Positions 9,252 to 22,400 of a stretch of DNA of 64,000 nt are shown here, piece after piece (the first letter of the stretch is position 1; each line of letters opens with the position of its first letter). The notes under the pieces are model-generated. The model was given only the letters and a program-made list of their open reading frames with translations, was not told the origin of the DNA and did not search any database. This DNA comes from Seminavis robusta (Eukaryota; Bacillariophyta; Bacillariophyceae; Naviculales; Naviculaceae), in the NCBI GenBank assembly GCA_903772945.1, contig CAICTM010000009.1, positions 1 through 64,000 on the forward strand. Direction: 5' to 3'. Both the position numbers and the translations under genes were made by a program.

Positions 9252-11788
9252 CTAAACGTATTCCCCAAATTCCTTGAAGACAGCTTGCTCCTTGGAACTC
9301 AACTTGGGTTTCCTGCCCGACGACTCTTCCTTCTCCATCGAGCTGTAGTCGTCAAAGTTGCTGGCGTCCAGCGCATCCTTGATTTGGGGTTTCCAGGGTG
9401 CTCGCAATTCTCGCTTCAGCAGTTTCTTGACATCGACATCGCTGAACCATGGATGCTTCTGGACATCCACGTGGCCACCCTTGAGGTTACCGAGACGCTT
9501 GGATTGATGTCTCTGCAACAAACGCTGGATGAGGTCGTCGGCGGCCTTGCTGACGGGGCGGGAAGCCGGGTAAGCGAATTTTCCTTGGACAATCTTTTTG
9601 AAAAGACGCATCTGATCGTTGCAGTAGAAGGGTGACTGTCCGACCAACATTTCGTAGATCAAAATGCCAAAGGCCCAGTAATCGACACCCTTGTTGTGTC
9701 CCTTACTTAGGATAATTTCGGGTGCCAAATATTCGGGGGTACCACAGAGTGTAAAAGTTTTGCTGGTGACGACCTTGGCGAAACCGTAGTCCACAACGAT
9801 GCAGTATCCCTTGCTGTCGATGAGCGCATTCTCGGGCTTGAGATCACGGTAGGCAATGTTTCGCTCGTGCAAGTGTCCGAGACCTTCCAAGACACAGGCA
9901 GCATAAAAGACGGCATCCGCATTGGAAACTCCATCGCGAGTATCAGTGTGAAGGACGGAGAACAATTCTCCTCCTTGGATGAGATCCAAAAGCATCATCA
10001 AGTGGGCATCGTCTTGGTAGGACGCATACATCTTGAGCAAGAAGGGGTGATCAATGTTTGCGAGGATATTCTTTTCGCGAATGACACCCTCATGCTGTTT
10101 GTACTCGATACACTGTTTCTTGTCCATCATTTTGAGTGCGTAAACCTTTCCGTTGTTGGTCTTGTCCACGGCAAGCCAGACCTTACCAAAGGTACCGATA
10201 CCGAGGATACGAATCTTTTTGAGACTCTTGTACTTGACGGAGATTTTTTGCTCCCTCTGGTTGATGAGGGCACGAGCTTGTCCGAGACGAATGACGGATC
10301 CAATGACACCTTCAATGGACTTCTTGGTGAGGAGACGACAAGTGGTGTCTTCAATGGCGGTGATGGTGGCCTGTCCGGGATCACCGGTTTTCAACTGCAA
10401 AGTGGCTTCACCAAAGTGTCCTCCATTCTGAAGATTATTGATTTCTCCCTTGTTGGAAACGATAGTGACACGTCCCTTTTGGAGGATGTGAAGCGCCGGC
10501 TTGCAGGGCTTTCCTTCCTCCATGATGATTTCTCCCTTCTTGAAACTGGTTTCCTCCATGAGATCCAAGAAGCGGTCAATTTCGTGTGGCTCAATGTACG
10601 ACTCTCCAAAACTGGGAATGGACAGCTGCACGACAGCAAGTGAACGCAAGACAGCAAAATCAGAAGTGAGAAATCATTCCAAAAACAAAAATAACGTAAT
10701 ATTTTTCCTTTTTGTTTCCTTACCAAAGTACGCTTGGTCATTGCACGATCAATGAGTGCCTGTAGAGGACCAAGAGTGGCTTCAAAAGAGTCACGGCTGA
10801 GTGCCAAGCAGACACAATCACTGGTGGCGGAGACATTGGCAGCACGGGGCTCTCCCGTGAGCAAAGCACGCTCTCCAAAGTATGCTCCTGATTCGATGTT
10901 AATGTCGTCGAATTTGGTGTCACCGAATCCAATGTCATGAACTTTGGCAGTTCCCTTTTCGAGGATGTAGAACATGTCTCCAATGTCTCCCTTTTTGAAG
11001 ATGAACTCTCCCTTTTGAAAGTGGATGGTGGTGAGGGCATCGATGATTTTGCTGAGCATTGTGTCTTCTAGTTCTGAGAGGAAAGGGACCTTGACGAGGA
11101 TGGCGTTGATCTGCTTGTTTTGGTTGGCTTGTTGCTTGGCCAACATGTATCTGAAGGTGTGCTGATCGACCTTCCAGAGCTTACAGTCGGTGTCAGCGAC
11201 ACAAGTGGCAGCACGCGGAGAATCATAGAGCAGCGCGAGTTCTCCAAAGGAAGCGCCTCTTCCACAGTTTCCTACGGAATTTCCATCGACTTGGAAATCG
11301 ACGCGTCCTTCTTCCATGACATAAAAGTAGTCTCCAATGTCGCCTTGCTTGATGATGATGGTGTCAGAAGGAACATCATGAGGAGCCATGGCGTTGATGA
11401 GGAGACTCAATTCGTCAGGAGACAAACTCGAAAAGAGAAAGTTGGAGTCACTCGTCAGAGCGTTGGTGAGGAATTTCACAGCTTCATCGCTCTTGTCGTA
11501 AGCTGGAATATGCAAAGATTTGCCATGCACATTCACGGCTTGCGCGCGCACCTTCTGCCGTCCTTTGCCGCGCTTGACGCGACCGCCATCGTCTTCGCTG
11601 CTCTTGGAAGAAGACGAACTGGTAGGGTCCTTCTTGGCATCCTTCTTCTCCATGCGACGCCGACGCACTGAAGCCAACGCCACTTCGATATCAGGAACGC
11701 GAACTTTGCCCATACTGACCAACTCCTTCAACACCTTGGCCGCCTCCTGCGGTGTCATCACCAGGTCGTCAATTGATTTCTCCGGCAT
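9252..11788 (-). CDS. Cyclic-nucleotide-dependent protein kinase (PKG-like), three cNMP-binding domains
   Basis: Two exons, 11788-10724 and 10625-9252, joined by a 98-nt intron (TTG|GTAAGG...GTGCAG|CTG, phase 0), give about 812 residues. The N-terminus is basic. It is followed by two good cyclic-nucleotide-binding domains with phosphate-binding cassettes FGELALLYDSPRAAT and FGERALLTGEPRAAN. A third, more degenerate one has FGEATLQLKTGDPGQAT. The AGC-type kinase domain has the glycine loop GIGTFGKV, the ALK lysine, YRDLKPEN, CGTPEYLAPE and a C-terminal tail. The magnesium motif reads DYG instead of DFG. Regulatory and catalytic parts on one chain identify a PKG-type enzyme rather than PKA. Whether cGMP or cAMP activates it cannot be read with confidence. 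Confidence 0.9.
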
Positions 11789-13003
11789 CTTGATAGTAGA
11801 TAGATAGACTGACTTTTAAATAGGGATGCTTTCGCTGGTCACAACCGAACAGTCACGAGTGCCTCCCACTTCAAAGACTACTGCTTCGTCAAGCTGGCTC
11901 GTTGTACTCAGACTGCAACGCGTCTCGCAACAAAATGGCTGATGATTGATAGTACAAGAGACGACGATGAAAGCGCTGCTATGCACCGATCACCCTCTCT
12001 GCAAACCAACAACAAAATAAGATAGATGGTGGATGGATGGATGGATCCAATTTGATTCAATCTTTCATTCGTCAACAAGGCTTCGTTCGAGGATTGGTGC
12101 CAGCCGCAGCCACAATGCCCCCGCCTGCCGCCTGCGAACCAGGGCAGACACAAGCATAAGATATTGCCGCCTGCCATCCTCCAAATACTCGCTACACAAG
12201 GACCGTACAAAAGCCGTTACACTTACAGTGTACTGCAATAAGTCGGTCTGTCCCTGTGTCCTTCAAGGTTCGGCATTGTTGTAAGCAGCCGGAAGACAGC
12301 TTTGACCACCCGGGTAGATGTAGTAAAACTACATGTATTTTGTTCTTCAAATAGTCAGATTAATTCAAACCTGTAGCCCTATATTTACCTCAACTAACCT
12401 TCTAAAGCAGTCTTGCAGTCATCCTTCTGGAGCTCGCTCATGCAGTCATCCTGCCAACACTAGCTAGGCAGTGTCCGAGCAGAGGACAAGGGCTTCATCT
12501 CCACAGATGGCTCATTCATGACATGGATCAGCTCATGGATCCATGGATCCTATCCAACTGGTAGCAGCGAGTGCTGTAGTCCAGTGAGTAGGGACTGGGC
12601 CAACTGGTACCTCTACTAGCTGGGAGCTAGTAGTAGTAGAGTAGTAGGTTGTTCAACTAACTCTTCTTGTGCAAGATGAAAGCAAGTTGGATAGCAATAG
12701 CTGCCTTGGCTACTACATACAAAGAAAACGTACATATCATAGCTTAAGCTCAGCTAGCTCCGATAAGCACGGCGCTGATTTATATGCCCAACTCTCTCAC
12801 CCTTCTAGCTAGCCTTATAAAGCCTGGCCTCCCAAAACTCTAAAGAACAGTTCATGTTCTTCACTTCTTCGTTTCGTCATTGTTCTCCACCATGAAGTTG
12901 GATACTACGGTACGGTACCGACCACCCTTGCAAAACTCTAGATATACTAGTAGACGGAGAGCCGAATCTGCCCTCTCGATACCTAACCAAAGCTTTGATA
13001 TAG
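11789..13003. other. Intergenic 1.2 kb, simple-sequence rich
   Basis: Holds the start region of the kinase gene and the 3' region of the RBR gene. There are repeated GGATGGATGGATGGATCC and CTAGTAGTAGTAG-type short repeats near 12028-12050 and 12540-12650. No open frame looks real. Confidence 0.45.
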
Positions 13004-16000
13004 CTACACATTGCTTCCCTTGACGTCATGTGCCTCAAAGGATAGCGCCATCACGGACTGCATACAACGGTCAACAGTAGTGATCTGCAAAGGAATCAAG
13101 TCAACCACAAGTGCAGGTAAAGGAGAGATCCAATTAGAAGCCATGCACGCGAAAATCACAATCCAATCGCCACCGTTTTCAAAACTCTTACCATATCCAC
13201 CACACGCTTGCGGTCTGTTCGGGTCACTGCATTCTCACTCAGAAAACTCAGCTGCTCTGTCATTCGTTCCAGACGTTCCTGGTGATCCAGGAACAGAGCC
13301 AAGGAGATGGGCAGGGAAGAGGAAATGGCATTGTCCACTGGACAATCATTGTCTTCAAAGTCATCCGCCTTGGTTTCTCCTTCTTGAAACTTGTCGCCAT
13401 CAAGTTTATAGTACAAAAAGCAATAGGTGTATTTCAACATGCGACGGCTCGCAACGAGGCGTTGATTTGACAAAGAAATGAAATCAGCGTCCGTACAGTT
13501 CTGCAGCTTGGAAACCGCCGTGAAATCAATGACACGTCCTGCCAAGCATTCACATTGGTTCTCTGCAAAGCATTGGCCTTGACCATGAGCATTGAACCTG
13601 TTCATGTAGTGAGCATAGCGGACGAGCTCCTGTCGCTTCTGAAGCACGTCCTTCACAGCCTTCGAATCACATGCAAATTGTGCGATCTGCACCGTCTCGG
13701 CGATATAGTCCAAGTCCATTCGTTGTAGTCGACCGATCAAGGCGCGTCGAGCTCGCATGATTTCATCTTGGCGTCGGCCTCTGGCTAAACCCTCCCTGCC
13801 ATCACCGCCCAACCGTGTCGGCTCTCTTCCACAGTAGTGGTTCCAATGGTTGCCTGTTGTGTTGGTCATGCACAGCCAGCAAAAGTGTGTCCCGCATTTG
13901 CATGTCATATGATTGCAGCCCCCATTCTTTTCAATTGGATCCTTGCAACTGGGACACCGTCGAATCTTCTCGTTCGTCTTCTTTTCCATTGCGTTGTTGT
14001 CGTCTCCGGGAGGCAAGGCACCCATCCCCACGGCACCAGCGCCTTGGCGAAGCATATTTCGGTTTCCTCCAGCAACCAGTTGCCTTGGTCGTCCATTCTG
14101 CTGATTGCGTGGATAACCCCCGAAAACCTCGTCATTTTCCGTACCGGTAGTCTCCTCGGTTCGTTCCCCTTGTTGTTCTTCCGCATTGAGAGCTTGCTCA
14201 TCGAGACGAATACATCTTCGACCATCATGTGCTTCATCGCCGCACTCAAAACAGTATCGTGTTCGACAGGCATCGCATCGAGCAAACCTTGCATCATATC
14301 CAAGTTCATGTAGGAACAAGCCGACTCGTGCACGGACGACGATTTGTCCGCAACCAGGACCAGGGCACCAGCGCATCGTTGTGTGGTGTCCCTGTACAAA
14401 GGAGTTCAACGCCATTCCATCATACATGTTGAGAAGTTGCGGCGCAAACAGCTCGATATGGCCTCTGGTAACTTTTTGGCGACATAGGCGATGAGGGCAT
14501 ATGCCTGGAATGGTTAAAATTCCACCGGCGGCTCTAGTTTCTTCAAGCATTGCCGCGATGAATTGTGCCCAGCAATCCCTGCAATATTCATGCCCGCATT
14601 CCATGGCTAGACGATCCTGCTCGTCGACTTCATCGTCCATGCATATTTCACACATCCAGCCACTATTGTCGGGAGCGACACTTGATGCGGCAATACCAGT
14701 ACCAGTACCAGTACCAGTACCAGTACCAGTACTAGCACTAACAGAGCTACTAGCAGTGTGGCTTGTTGTTGTTGGAGAAGCGCTTTTCTTGTCTGAAGAC
14801 GAGTCTGATATTCCCATCATCATGGCAAGTGGTTTGACAAGCAAGTTAACGAAAGACCTTGCCTTTCCGCAAGCTTGACAAAAATTGGAATGCTTTGCTT
14901 TTTCTGCATTCTCTCCAGGTGGGCTCTTGCACATGCAGAACTCGATTTGTTGGTTCATTTGTTGCGGAGATGTTGTAGCCATCATTGCAGAGGCTGAAGA
15001 CGACGACGAGTTCGGCTCCTCACTTGGCAAAGGGATTGATGCTGCCTCGGCTGTAATGTCTTGCTGCGTACTAGTGTTTTCATCTGCTGGAAGTGTGGCA
15101 GCATTGGTGGAAACTGTGGTACCGGTAGGAGTAGGAGTTGTGGCGGCAACTGGAGCTGTTGCCATTTGGTATTCTTGGTTCATGGTTTCTCTGAGGAATT
15201 CTTCATGCTCTTGGTGCATTTCTCGAACGGCCTGGTCGAATCCTGGGTAAATTTGAGTGTCGTCGTTGTTATTTTGTGGGTTGTTCTCGCCGTTGTTATT
15301 ATTCTGTGGGTTGTTTTGTTCTTGTGCAATAATTTCTCCCTGCTCAAATCCCAAGCGATCAATGGTTCGCCGAACCAAGGTTCTACGTAAAACGTCGGTT
15401 GGTGGTAGTAAATTCAATCGCTGTTCTTGCTCTGCCCTTTGACGAACGGCATCTTGCCAATCGGTGACATTCCATCCAAAACGTCTCAAGTCCACGGCGA
15501 CGACTTGGGGAGATGCATTGTAAAAGTGGTCAAGCGTGTTTCCCTCGAATTCTTCTGCCATGGCCCGTAAGCGTTCGACACACTCTTGTACACGACGTTG
15601 CATACATGATTCTATACAGGAAGAATCGACCGAGACGATGCCGGCTGCCTTGTCTTGCGCCATTTCGAGCCACTTGGAGACCACTGGACAATCCAATACT
15701 GGAGAATGTTCTTCTCTTTGACAGGACTCACAGACTCTTGACTGGGCAGATTGAGGCGTGCTAGTCCAGAAGGAAGTCGGCTTCATAATGGTAGTACCGG
15801 TACTGGTAGTACATGTACCGGTACCGGTACCGAGGCTTTCTGGTGGAAGGCCTGTTGTCTTCAAGTTCGCCAAGGGAGCACTAGCAGTACATGTAGCAGC
15901 AGCGTGGCTTGGAGACAAAGGATTCTTGGAAGCTTTGCTCAGCTGCGGATCCATCGCAGAAGCACAAATCTTGCGCTTCAGGCCTCCATTAAGCGCAGGA

Positions 16001-16248
16001 GGCGTATCATCTTCGTTCTCTTCATCTTCATCTTCGTACTCGTACGAATAGTCAGACTCGTAGCGGTAACCATCCGAATCATCATCTTCTTCTTCGCCTT
16101 GCTCTTGTTCACTCAAACTATCACCGCCGTGACTCACATTCGCCACCGCGTCCTTCTCGTCAACCGACTTATCATGATCATCCACTGTCGGTGCAGCTAC
16201 AGACACAGCCGTCGCCTTGGGAGATTCCATCATCATCGTGGACAGCAC
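13004..16248 (-). CDS. RBR (RING-IBR-RING) E3 ubiquitin ligase, Ariadne-like
   Basis: Exon 1 (16248-13192) and exon 2 (13084-13004) are joined by GTAAGA...TTTGCAG, giving VVDM|ITTVDRCMQSVMAL and 1,045 residues. Without this intron the frame would end in an unrelated tail. The N-terminal 500 residues are acidic and low-complexity (Asp/Glu, Thr, Asn tracts). The RBR core lies at about 535-815: RING1 CEICMDDE...CGHEYCRDCW, IBR RCDACRTRYCFECG, RING2 RCPSCKDPIEKNGGCNHMTC. The last Cys of HMTC is in the position of the catalytic thioester cysteine. A helical Ariadne-type region follows. RBR ligases pass ubiquitin from E2 through this Cys to substrate. A Gly-Thr tract is encoded by the TACCAG microsatellite at 14694-14731. 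Confidence 0.92.
14694..14731. repeat. TACCAG microsatellite inside the RBR gene
   Basis: About six tandem copies of TACCAG on the plus strand. On the coding strand they make a Thr-Gly tract, so the repeat is read in frame and its length may vary. Confidence 0.9.
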
Positions 16249-16522
16249 CGCCTTTCACAAAGATTTGATTTGTGGTAAGATTTGTGTTTGCCTCCTGAGT
16301 TTGGTCGTACCACGCTGGAAGAGCCTGCAAGACTGCTTGAACTGCAATAATTTCCAGGCAAGGCCAAGACGGACACCGGGCAACACGCTACCGTAGTATC
16401 ATACCTCTAGCTAGCTACCACCAGTAGCACTACTAGAGCCGCTTGTTTTTCTGCTTTGTGAAACCTTATTACAATCGCAGCACATACATACATGTACATC
16501 TAGCTAGCTAGGAACTACGGTA

Positions 16523-18934
16523 CTAGGCTTGGTGGTAGCTTTCATGTTGGCCTTCTCCGTCGTTTTCATAGGGCTTTTCCAGGCTCGATGGAAACGGCCC
16601 TTCCTGTCCTTCCTCCAGGCGAATGCTTTGCCCTCGCTTCAGCTTCTCAAATGCATCACTAATGTTCAGGGCTTCTCCAATCGACAAACCAACAAACTGA
16701 ACCATTATCTTGGGATCCGCTGCTGTCCTCAACAAAGCATTTCCATCAATCTTGGCTTCGTAGAACTTGTGGGCAATGACTGACAACTCCTCTTTGTCAA
16801 ACGGCGAAACATCCTCCAAATCTTTACAAGTAGACATCCATATTTTCACCTCTTCCGCAGTCAGGCTGGTGACAGCCTTGGTGGAAAGATCGATTTGTTC
16901 GTAGTCAACGGGCTCCTTTGGGGTGTCTCCATTGTCTTTGCCCTTGGAAAATGCGAGGTGAATGTCCCGTAGAAATTTGCCCAAAAAGACTGCTGCACAG
17001 AGACTACCGACCAACGGCCAGAGCCACGTATAGCGGTCTTGCTCCCCCGTCGCGGAATCGGTTTGGAAGACCATGACTGGTATGTACAGGGGAGTCGTGA
17101 GCAGGCCCAGTAGTCGCAAGTATTGAAAAATGGTTTTTTGGTGGTTGGCAATATAGTCAATCTTCCCAGTGTTCTTGGTGATGTTGATGAAAGTCATGAT
17201 TGCTACAGCCGTCACATAGATCCCGGTCACAGCATAGGTCAAGTAGATTGTTTCAGAGACAATTGTCTGGTGTCCTGTGTACGGCTTCTGTGACCCGACA
17301 ACGTTCTGGATGAGCAAGACAGACGTGATCATGGACGACGCCGAACAGTTCTCGGGTGTCGTTACCATCCACTGAAGTTGCGTTGTGAAGGCGGTGAACA
17401 GGAACGGCAACAAGATCATCCATCCAAAAGAAGCTTGGTTTCGGTAGACGACACGAAAGCTGCCTGCTTGGAAAGCCCTTTCGCTGATATCTTCGTGGGC
17501 CACGCTGTGTCCTGTATCCTGCAGTTCCATCTGTGGGTATCCCTCGTTAAACCACGGGGCAATGTGTACCACTTTCATGTACGGGATCAGTGTCAATTTG
17601 CCCTGATCTGGGAGACTTGGGATTGGCTCTTTGAATCCAGTGAACGGGCCATTAATGCAGAAGGTCGAGAGTTCTGGCGCTTGATTTGAAAATATTCCTG
17701 CGGGGTACGAGAACACCAAAATGTCTAGCAGATTCACCTGTTGTTGCCAAATCACAAGATAGTATAACTGGGTTGGCATGGTATTCCGCTGGCATACTAC
17801 CCGTAGCACTAATACCGTAAGCTCCTTCTGTGACGTACCTGGAAGGGAAAGAACTTTCTATTGCGGGGTTGGAACTTGATGTGCAGACGGAAAAATCCAG
17901 GAAAGAGGAACGACATCATGTTGGGACAAGTACAGTACTTCACGAGCAGAGTAACTCCCATTGTCATATAGTACAGTACCAGTACATACCTTGAGAGGCA
18001 AAGCTTTTCCTTCGACGAACAATAGATTGTCATTTCCATCGCTGATCGGATTCAATTTGATTTTGAAATCTGATATTCCATCGACGTATATCCCTCCACT
18101 CAAGGCCCGGTACTCACTCATTGGGAGCGGCTGCATGGAATCATAGGCATCGTCGCTGCAGCGACCATCTGTGAGAAGAACTTGTTTTTCGTCTACGTTG
18201 TCTTTGACATAGAGGTATTCGTCTGGTAAGAGTCTGACATGTCCCTCGTCTTCTTCTGGGTCGGGTGAAGCGACGGTGGTTTGATTGCGACTTGTCCACA
18301 TTGCATTGATGGCACTCCGAACGTCGTGATGGGGACCTCCCACCTGTACTTTGTGGATATATATTCTCAAATCTACCACGAACTCTCCCTTCAAATAGTC
18401 AATTTGGCCAAGATCGTTGATGACAACTCCCAAAGAGTACATTCCAACGGTGACATCAGGTCCTTCAATGGTCACCATGAGAGTAGTGGCTGTTTGTACC
18501 TCATCGTACTGCTCGACCAGAGCCTCAGACAGCACCAGAGCAAGATCATCCAAATGCATCTTGAGCCTCGTCATGTACCTGAGGTAACCATCCTTGAGGG
18601 CTTGTCGTTCACTTGGGTTCAGTGTCGCGGGATTCTGGCCGAACTCGGGGAGATGAGAGAATGTAGCTACAGGAATGCAGTATGTTGCCTGAGCCAGACA
18701 CCGGTCTACTGGGCGAACCACATAGTTCGTCTTATTCAAGTCGTCAGTAGACGTTTCCTCTTCCTCTAATGTTGCCGACTCTCCAAAGGTAATGTCAAAT
18801 ATTTGAATGCCACCAGCTGATGATGCTTCTGATTGAGATTCTTCTTGGCCTGTCACCACCTCGACTTGCAAAGCCACAAGGACAACCACAATGATGACCA
18901 GAAGACTCGGCAATGAAACTCTATTGCAACACAT
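16523..18934 (-). CDS. Pentameric ligand-gated channel-like membrane protein with SAM-like C-terminus
   Basis: Exon 1 runs 18934-17990 and ends at a strong donor (AAG|GTATGT). Exon 2 ends at 16523. The one phase-compatible acceptor nearest the frame opening is TCACAG|AAG at 17827; another at 17737 is possible. The total is about 720-750 residues. It has a signal peptide with a long hydrophobic core (LLVIIVVVLVALQ). Then comes a beta-rich extracellular part whose VINDLGQIDYLKGEFVVDL resembles the Cys-loop receptor family. Four membrane segments follow, after RNQASFGWMILLPF and up to DRYTWLWPLVGS. A cytoplasmic end resembles a SAM domain (FYEAKIDGNALL, LSIGEALNISDAFEKL). Topology and order fit a pLGIC. 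The canonical disulfide loop is not obvious, so the family call is moderate. Confidence 0.55.
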
Positions 18935-19452
18935 ACTAGTACCGTACTATTTATTACTCCTCTCAGATTCTCGGATTGTTGACCTATGGAGCCCACACCA
19001 TGAGCTCAAGATGCATCGGTTCCGTCGTGGCAGTCTTCTTTTGAAAGAACGAAGTTTGGGAGTTGCGAGCTGTGTCCAAGAAGTCACAAAATGCAGGGAC
19101 GACAATGTCGCTGATGACGCAAGAAACAGGAAGGATCTAAGGAAAATCAGTCACTCGGTTTGGTGTTCTACTAGTAAGAAGAGTTAATTAATAAGAGTGA
19201 GAGTGCCTGGTACACCTTTTATTAATAATACCAAAAAGGGAGGACCATACCGTTCGGTAATGGCAGTATTATTAATAGTCGTTTGAGAATTAGCTGGGTC
19301 TGTCCGCTGGGTTGCTCAGGTGCACAGTATGGTATGGAGGAGTGCCGTTGCTGTTGCATGTACTACCTATTAGTAGTACGATGTACGTGCTTCCACTTCT
19401 CATCCATTTGTCTTCGTGTCTCCGTCACCATACCCGTACCGTCAGCGCGATG
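18935..19452. other. Intergenic, AT-rich
   Basis: Contains TTAATTAATAAG and TATTAATAATACC stretches near 19180-19280. I see no gene. Confidence 0.45.
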
Positions 19453-22400
19453 TCACTTGAAAAGACCCCGTGAGAAGTCTCCAAATTTGTACGCATCACC
19501 ACCAGATCTCCCGCTCTTTTCTTTCCCTTTGGCGACCACTCCCTTCGCAAAATCACCAAAGCGGTAGCCTTTCTTTTGCTGTTCTTGCCGTTGCTGTGGT
19601 TGGTGCTGAACAGGCGCCTGTTGATAGGTTGTCGATGGGGGAGCATTGGCCATTCCCGCAGAGCCAAAGTTTGGGTTGACGCCAGGTCGGTGAGGCATCG
19701 GCATTGAGGGGCTGACAACGGTTCGTGTGGTTTGAGACTGATGTGATACCGGTAGGCCAAGCAGGTCTACTTCATTGCTCGTGGCCGTTGGTTGCCCTAA
19801 AGATGCCGACGACTCGGCCGGAGATGATTGTTCGGTGGTTTGGGAGTCGCCAAGGGCTGCACCGCCGAACTTGCTTCCAATTATGCTTCCAGCAACTAAG
19901 CCTAATGGACCAGCGACAGCGGCCCCAATGATCATTCCAGCTCCAGACCCCCCTGCGGCGCCAAGGCGAGATTTGTTCTGGCTGGCATACTTCACCGCAC
20001 CCTTGGAGGCGCCAACTGTGAAGTCGCCAACTGAGTATGATTCGCTTTCGCCTCTCCTCGTTTGTGCGCCTGACGTTGCCGCCTGCCTTATCGAATGGAT
20101 AGCTCCACGAGAAAAGTCGCTGGGAGAAGCAGGAAAGACAATAAGTAATATGTATGTGAGGGGCATGCTGCCATCATGATAATGAGCGTGACACAGAATT
20201 TCCTGAACGCACCCGAATTTGTATCCTTCACCAGTCTGGGCGCCTCGAGACTCCTTGCCCGCCGTCACGCTCCCCCTGATACCGTCGATGGCGGCCAAAC
20301 CAACAACAGAGCCTGCAGCAGAGCCGGTTGCTGTAGATGCCGCCAACAACACTCGGCCAGCTGTTTTGGCTGTCATTTCCGAAACATTCTCTCCCAAAAA
20401 AGCGGCATTGGTTATCATTGCGGGAACTCGGTCAAGCATCGCCTTCTTGAGGTGTTGCACCAGGTCAGACGACGAGGTATTCGGACCACCTTGAAGCGCC
20501 GGTACGTTCACTGAGGTCTGCTGCATACCGACAATCGTTCCTTGGTACTTCAAATGTGCGACAAAATTCTCAACGAGGCAAAGGGGCAAGGCAATGGGTT
20601 TCTTCGCGTCTTGACTCTTCTGGTTTCCAAACACACTGGCCCAGTCAACTGATGACAAACCAACGGAGACCTCTGCAGCGCCCGTCGCCAGTCGGAACTG
20701 ATGGATTGTTGCAAGGTCGCTTGGGAATACTACGCCCGATGCAGTTGTTTTTGCCAATTTCAAAAGCTTGTTCTCGGCTGATGTCAAAGCAAGATGAAAG
20801 AATGCACCTTGCGTCGCGTTCTGGGCAAATGGGTCTTGCTCTTGTGGTCTCAAATGGACCGCAAGTTGAGAAAGGACTGTGACCTCACCGTTTTCCGAGA
20901 AAGACCTGATGTTGACCCGCTGCAGATTGAGGCGCACTGGAAAGGGAATAGTGCCCGCAGCAGACGATTTAGGTGCCAAGTCTTGTCCCACCTTCTGCTG
21001 TTCACCCTCGAAGATGACCACATCAACAGGTGGTGTTTCAATACTCAAGCCATCGTCGTCGAATGAAACCATTGTCTTCTGTTGGACTGGTCTTCCGATT
21101 GTACCGAAGGCGGGGAAGTACAAAGCATCAATCGTTGCAATCACACCATGATACCCAGTGACTGTCTTCTTCTCAACGTGAAGGCCGGAAAAAGCTGCTG
21201 CGACACCGCCGTCGTCCTGCCATCCTAACCGGGAGCAGGAAAGACCTGTCATCGCGCTGTCGAAAGTAACATGTTCAGCAACAACTCTGGTCTTCATTGA
21301 TTCAACAGAAACGATGGCTTTCGGGATGCTCCATATGAAGGGAGGACTGCTTGTACTTTCCGATGGGAAACAGTCGTGCCACAGAGCCTGAACCTCCTGT
21401 AACACATCGAAAGACTCGAAGGACCCCGTAACTTCATCCGTTTTGATTGCGGTTGAAACCATTTCAAACTTCGGAATTGAAATGCCAAGCTGCCCCGGAG
21501 AGCAAGGCCCGATTCTTATCAGAGAACAGGAAGCATTGCTGGGCATTCCAGATGGCTCCAGAACCGCGGAGATGGGGGAGATTGAGGCTTGCAGCCACCG
21601 ACCATTTGCCGAGTCCACAATGCGAAGGTTTGTTCCCAAGTCCGCATCCACGGACATCAAGCCCTCTGCGGGAACAACCAAGATGTCGACTGGGGACGCA
21701 CCGACAATAGACGCAGTGCTCTCCTTTGTCGCCTTTAGTGACAACTCTTGTACTCTGACGTGAATGGGGCAGGCCAACAACGCGCCCGTCGTATCATCGT
21801 CTGCTTTGCTCGTCGCTGTGTTTGCACCCAGTAGCTTGGGGCAGATTCCACACAGTTTAGCCAAAGTTATGTCGATCAGCCCATCCGTAAAACTGAATGT
21901 TCCTCCAGCAGTTGGTTCCTCCAGCTCGAACATGCTTGGAACGACAAAAGAATCGACCAACCCTGTGACAATCGCCGTCGCGGGACTCTCCAACTCTGCT
22001 CTCATGTCAGACATAATGAGTGCGATACCCGAAGGACCGCTCAGTGAGGCCCCGCCAAAGAATACTGTTGCCTTATGAAAGCCCGGTGCAACTGTGACGC
22101 TTGCATCGGTGGAACGGAGGGAAAACGGGCCGTACGAAGCAGCGTGTCCATCAATAGAAACTGTGATAGTCGAAGCGCGGGCGTCATTGAAACGCAGGCA
22201 AACATTCTGGGCGTGGCCTTCCAAATGCATTGGTTCCTTGACAACAGCCTTTGCCTGTGGCAAGACCATCTCTATTTGTTTCCAGAGCGGCGGAATGGAG
22301 GATAGCCCGGCCTCATCGCTGGGAGCAGCACATTCCTTTTCACTATCAAGGCCTATTGCTTCTTCCAACAGAGATTGTACTTCTTTGGCCACTGAATCTG

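Noticed and set aside
18281-18769. 162-codon plus-strand open frame
   Set aside because: It lies opposite the extracellular domain of the channel-like gene and has no protein-family character; it is a shadow.
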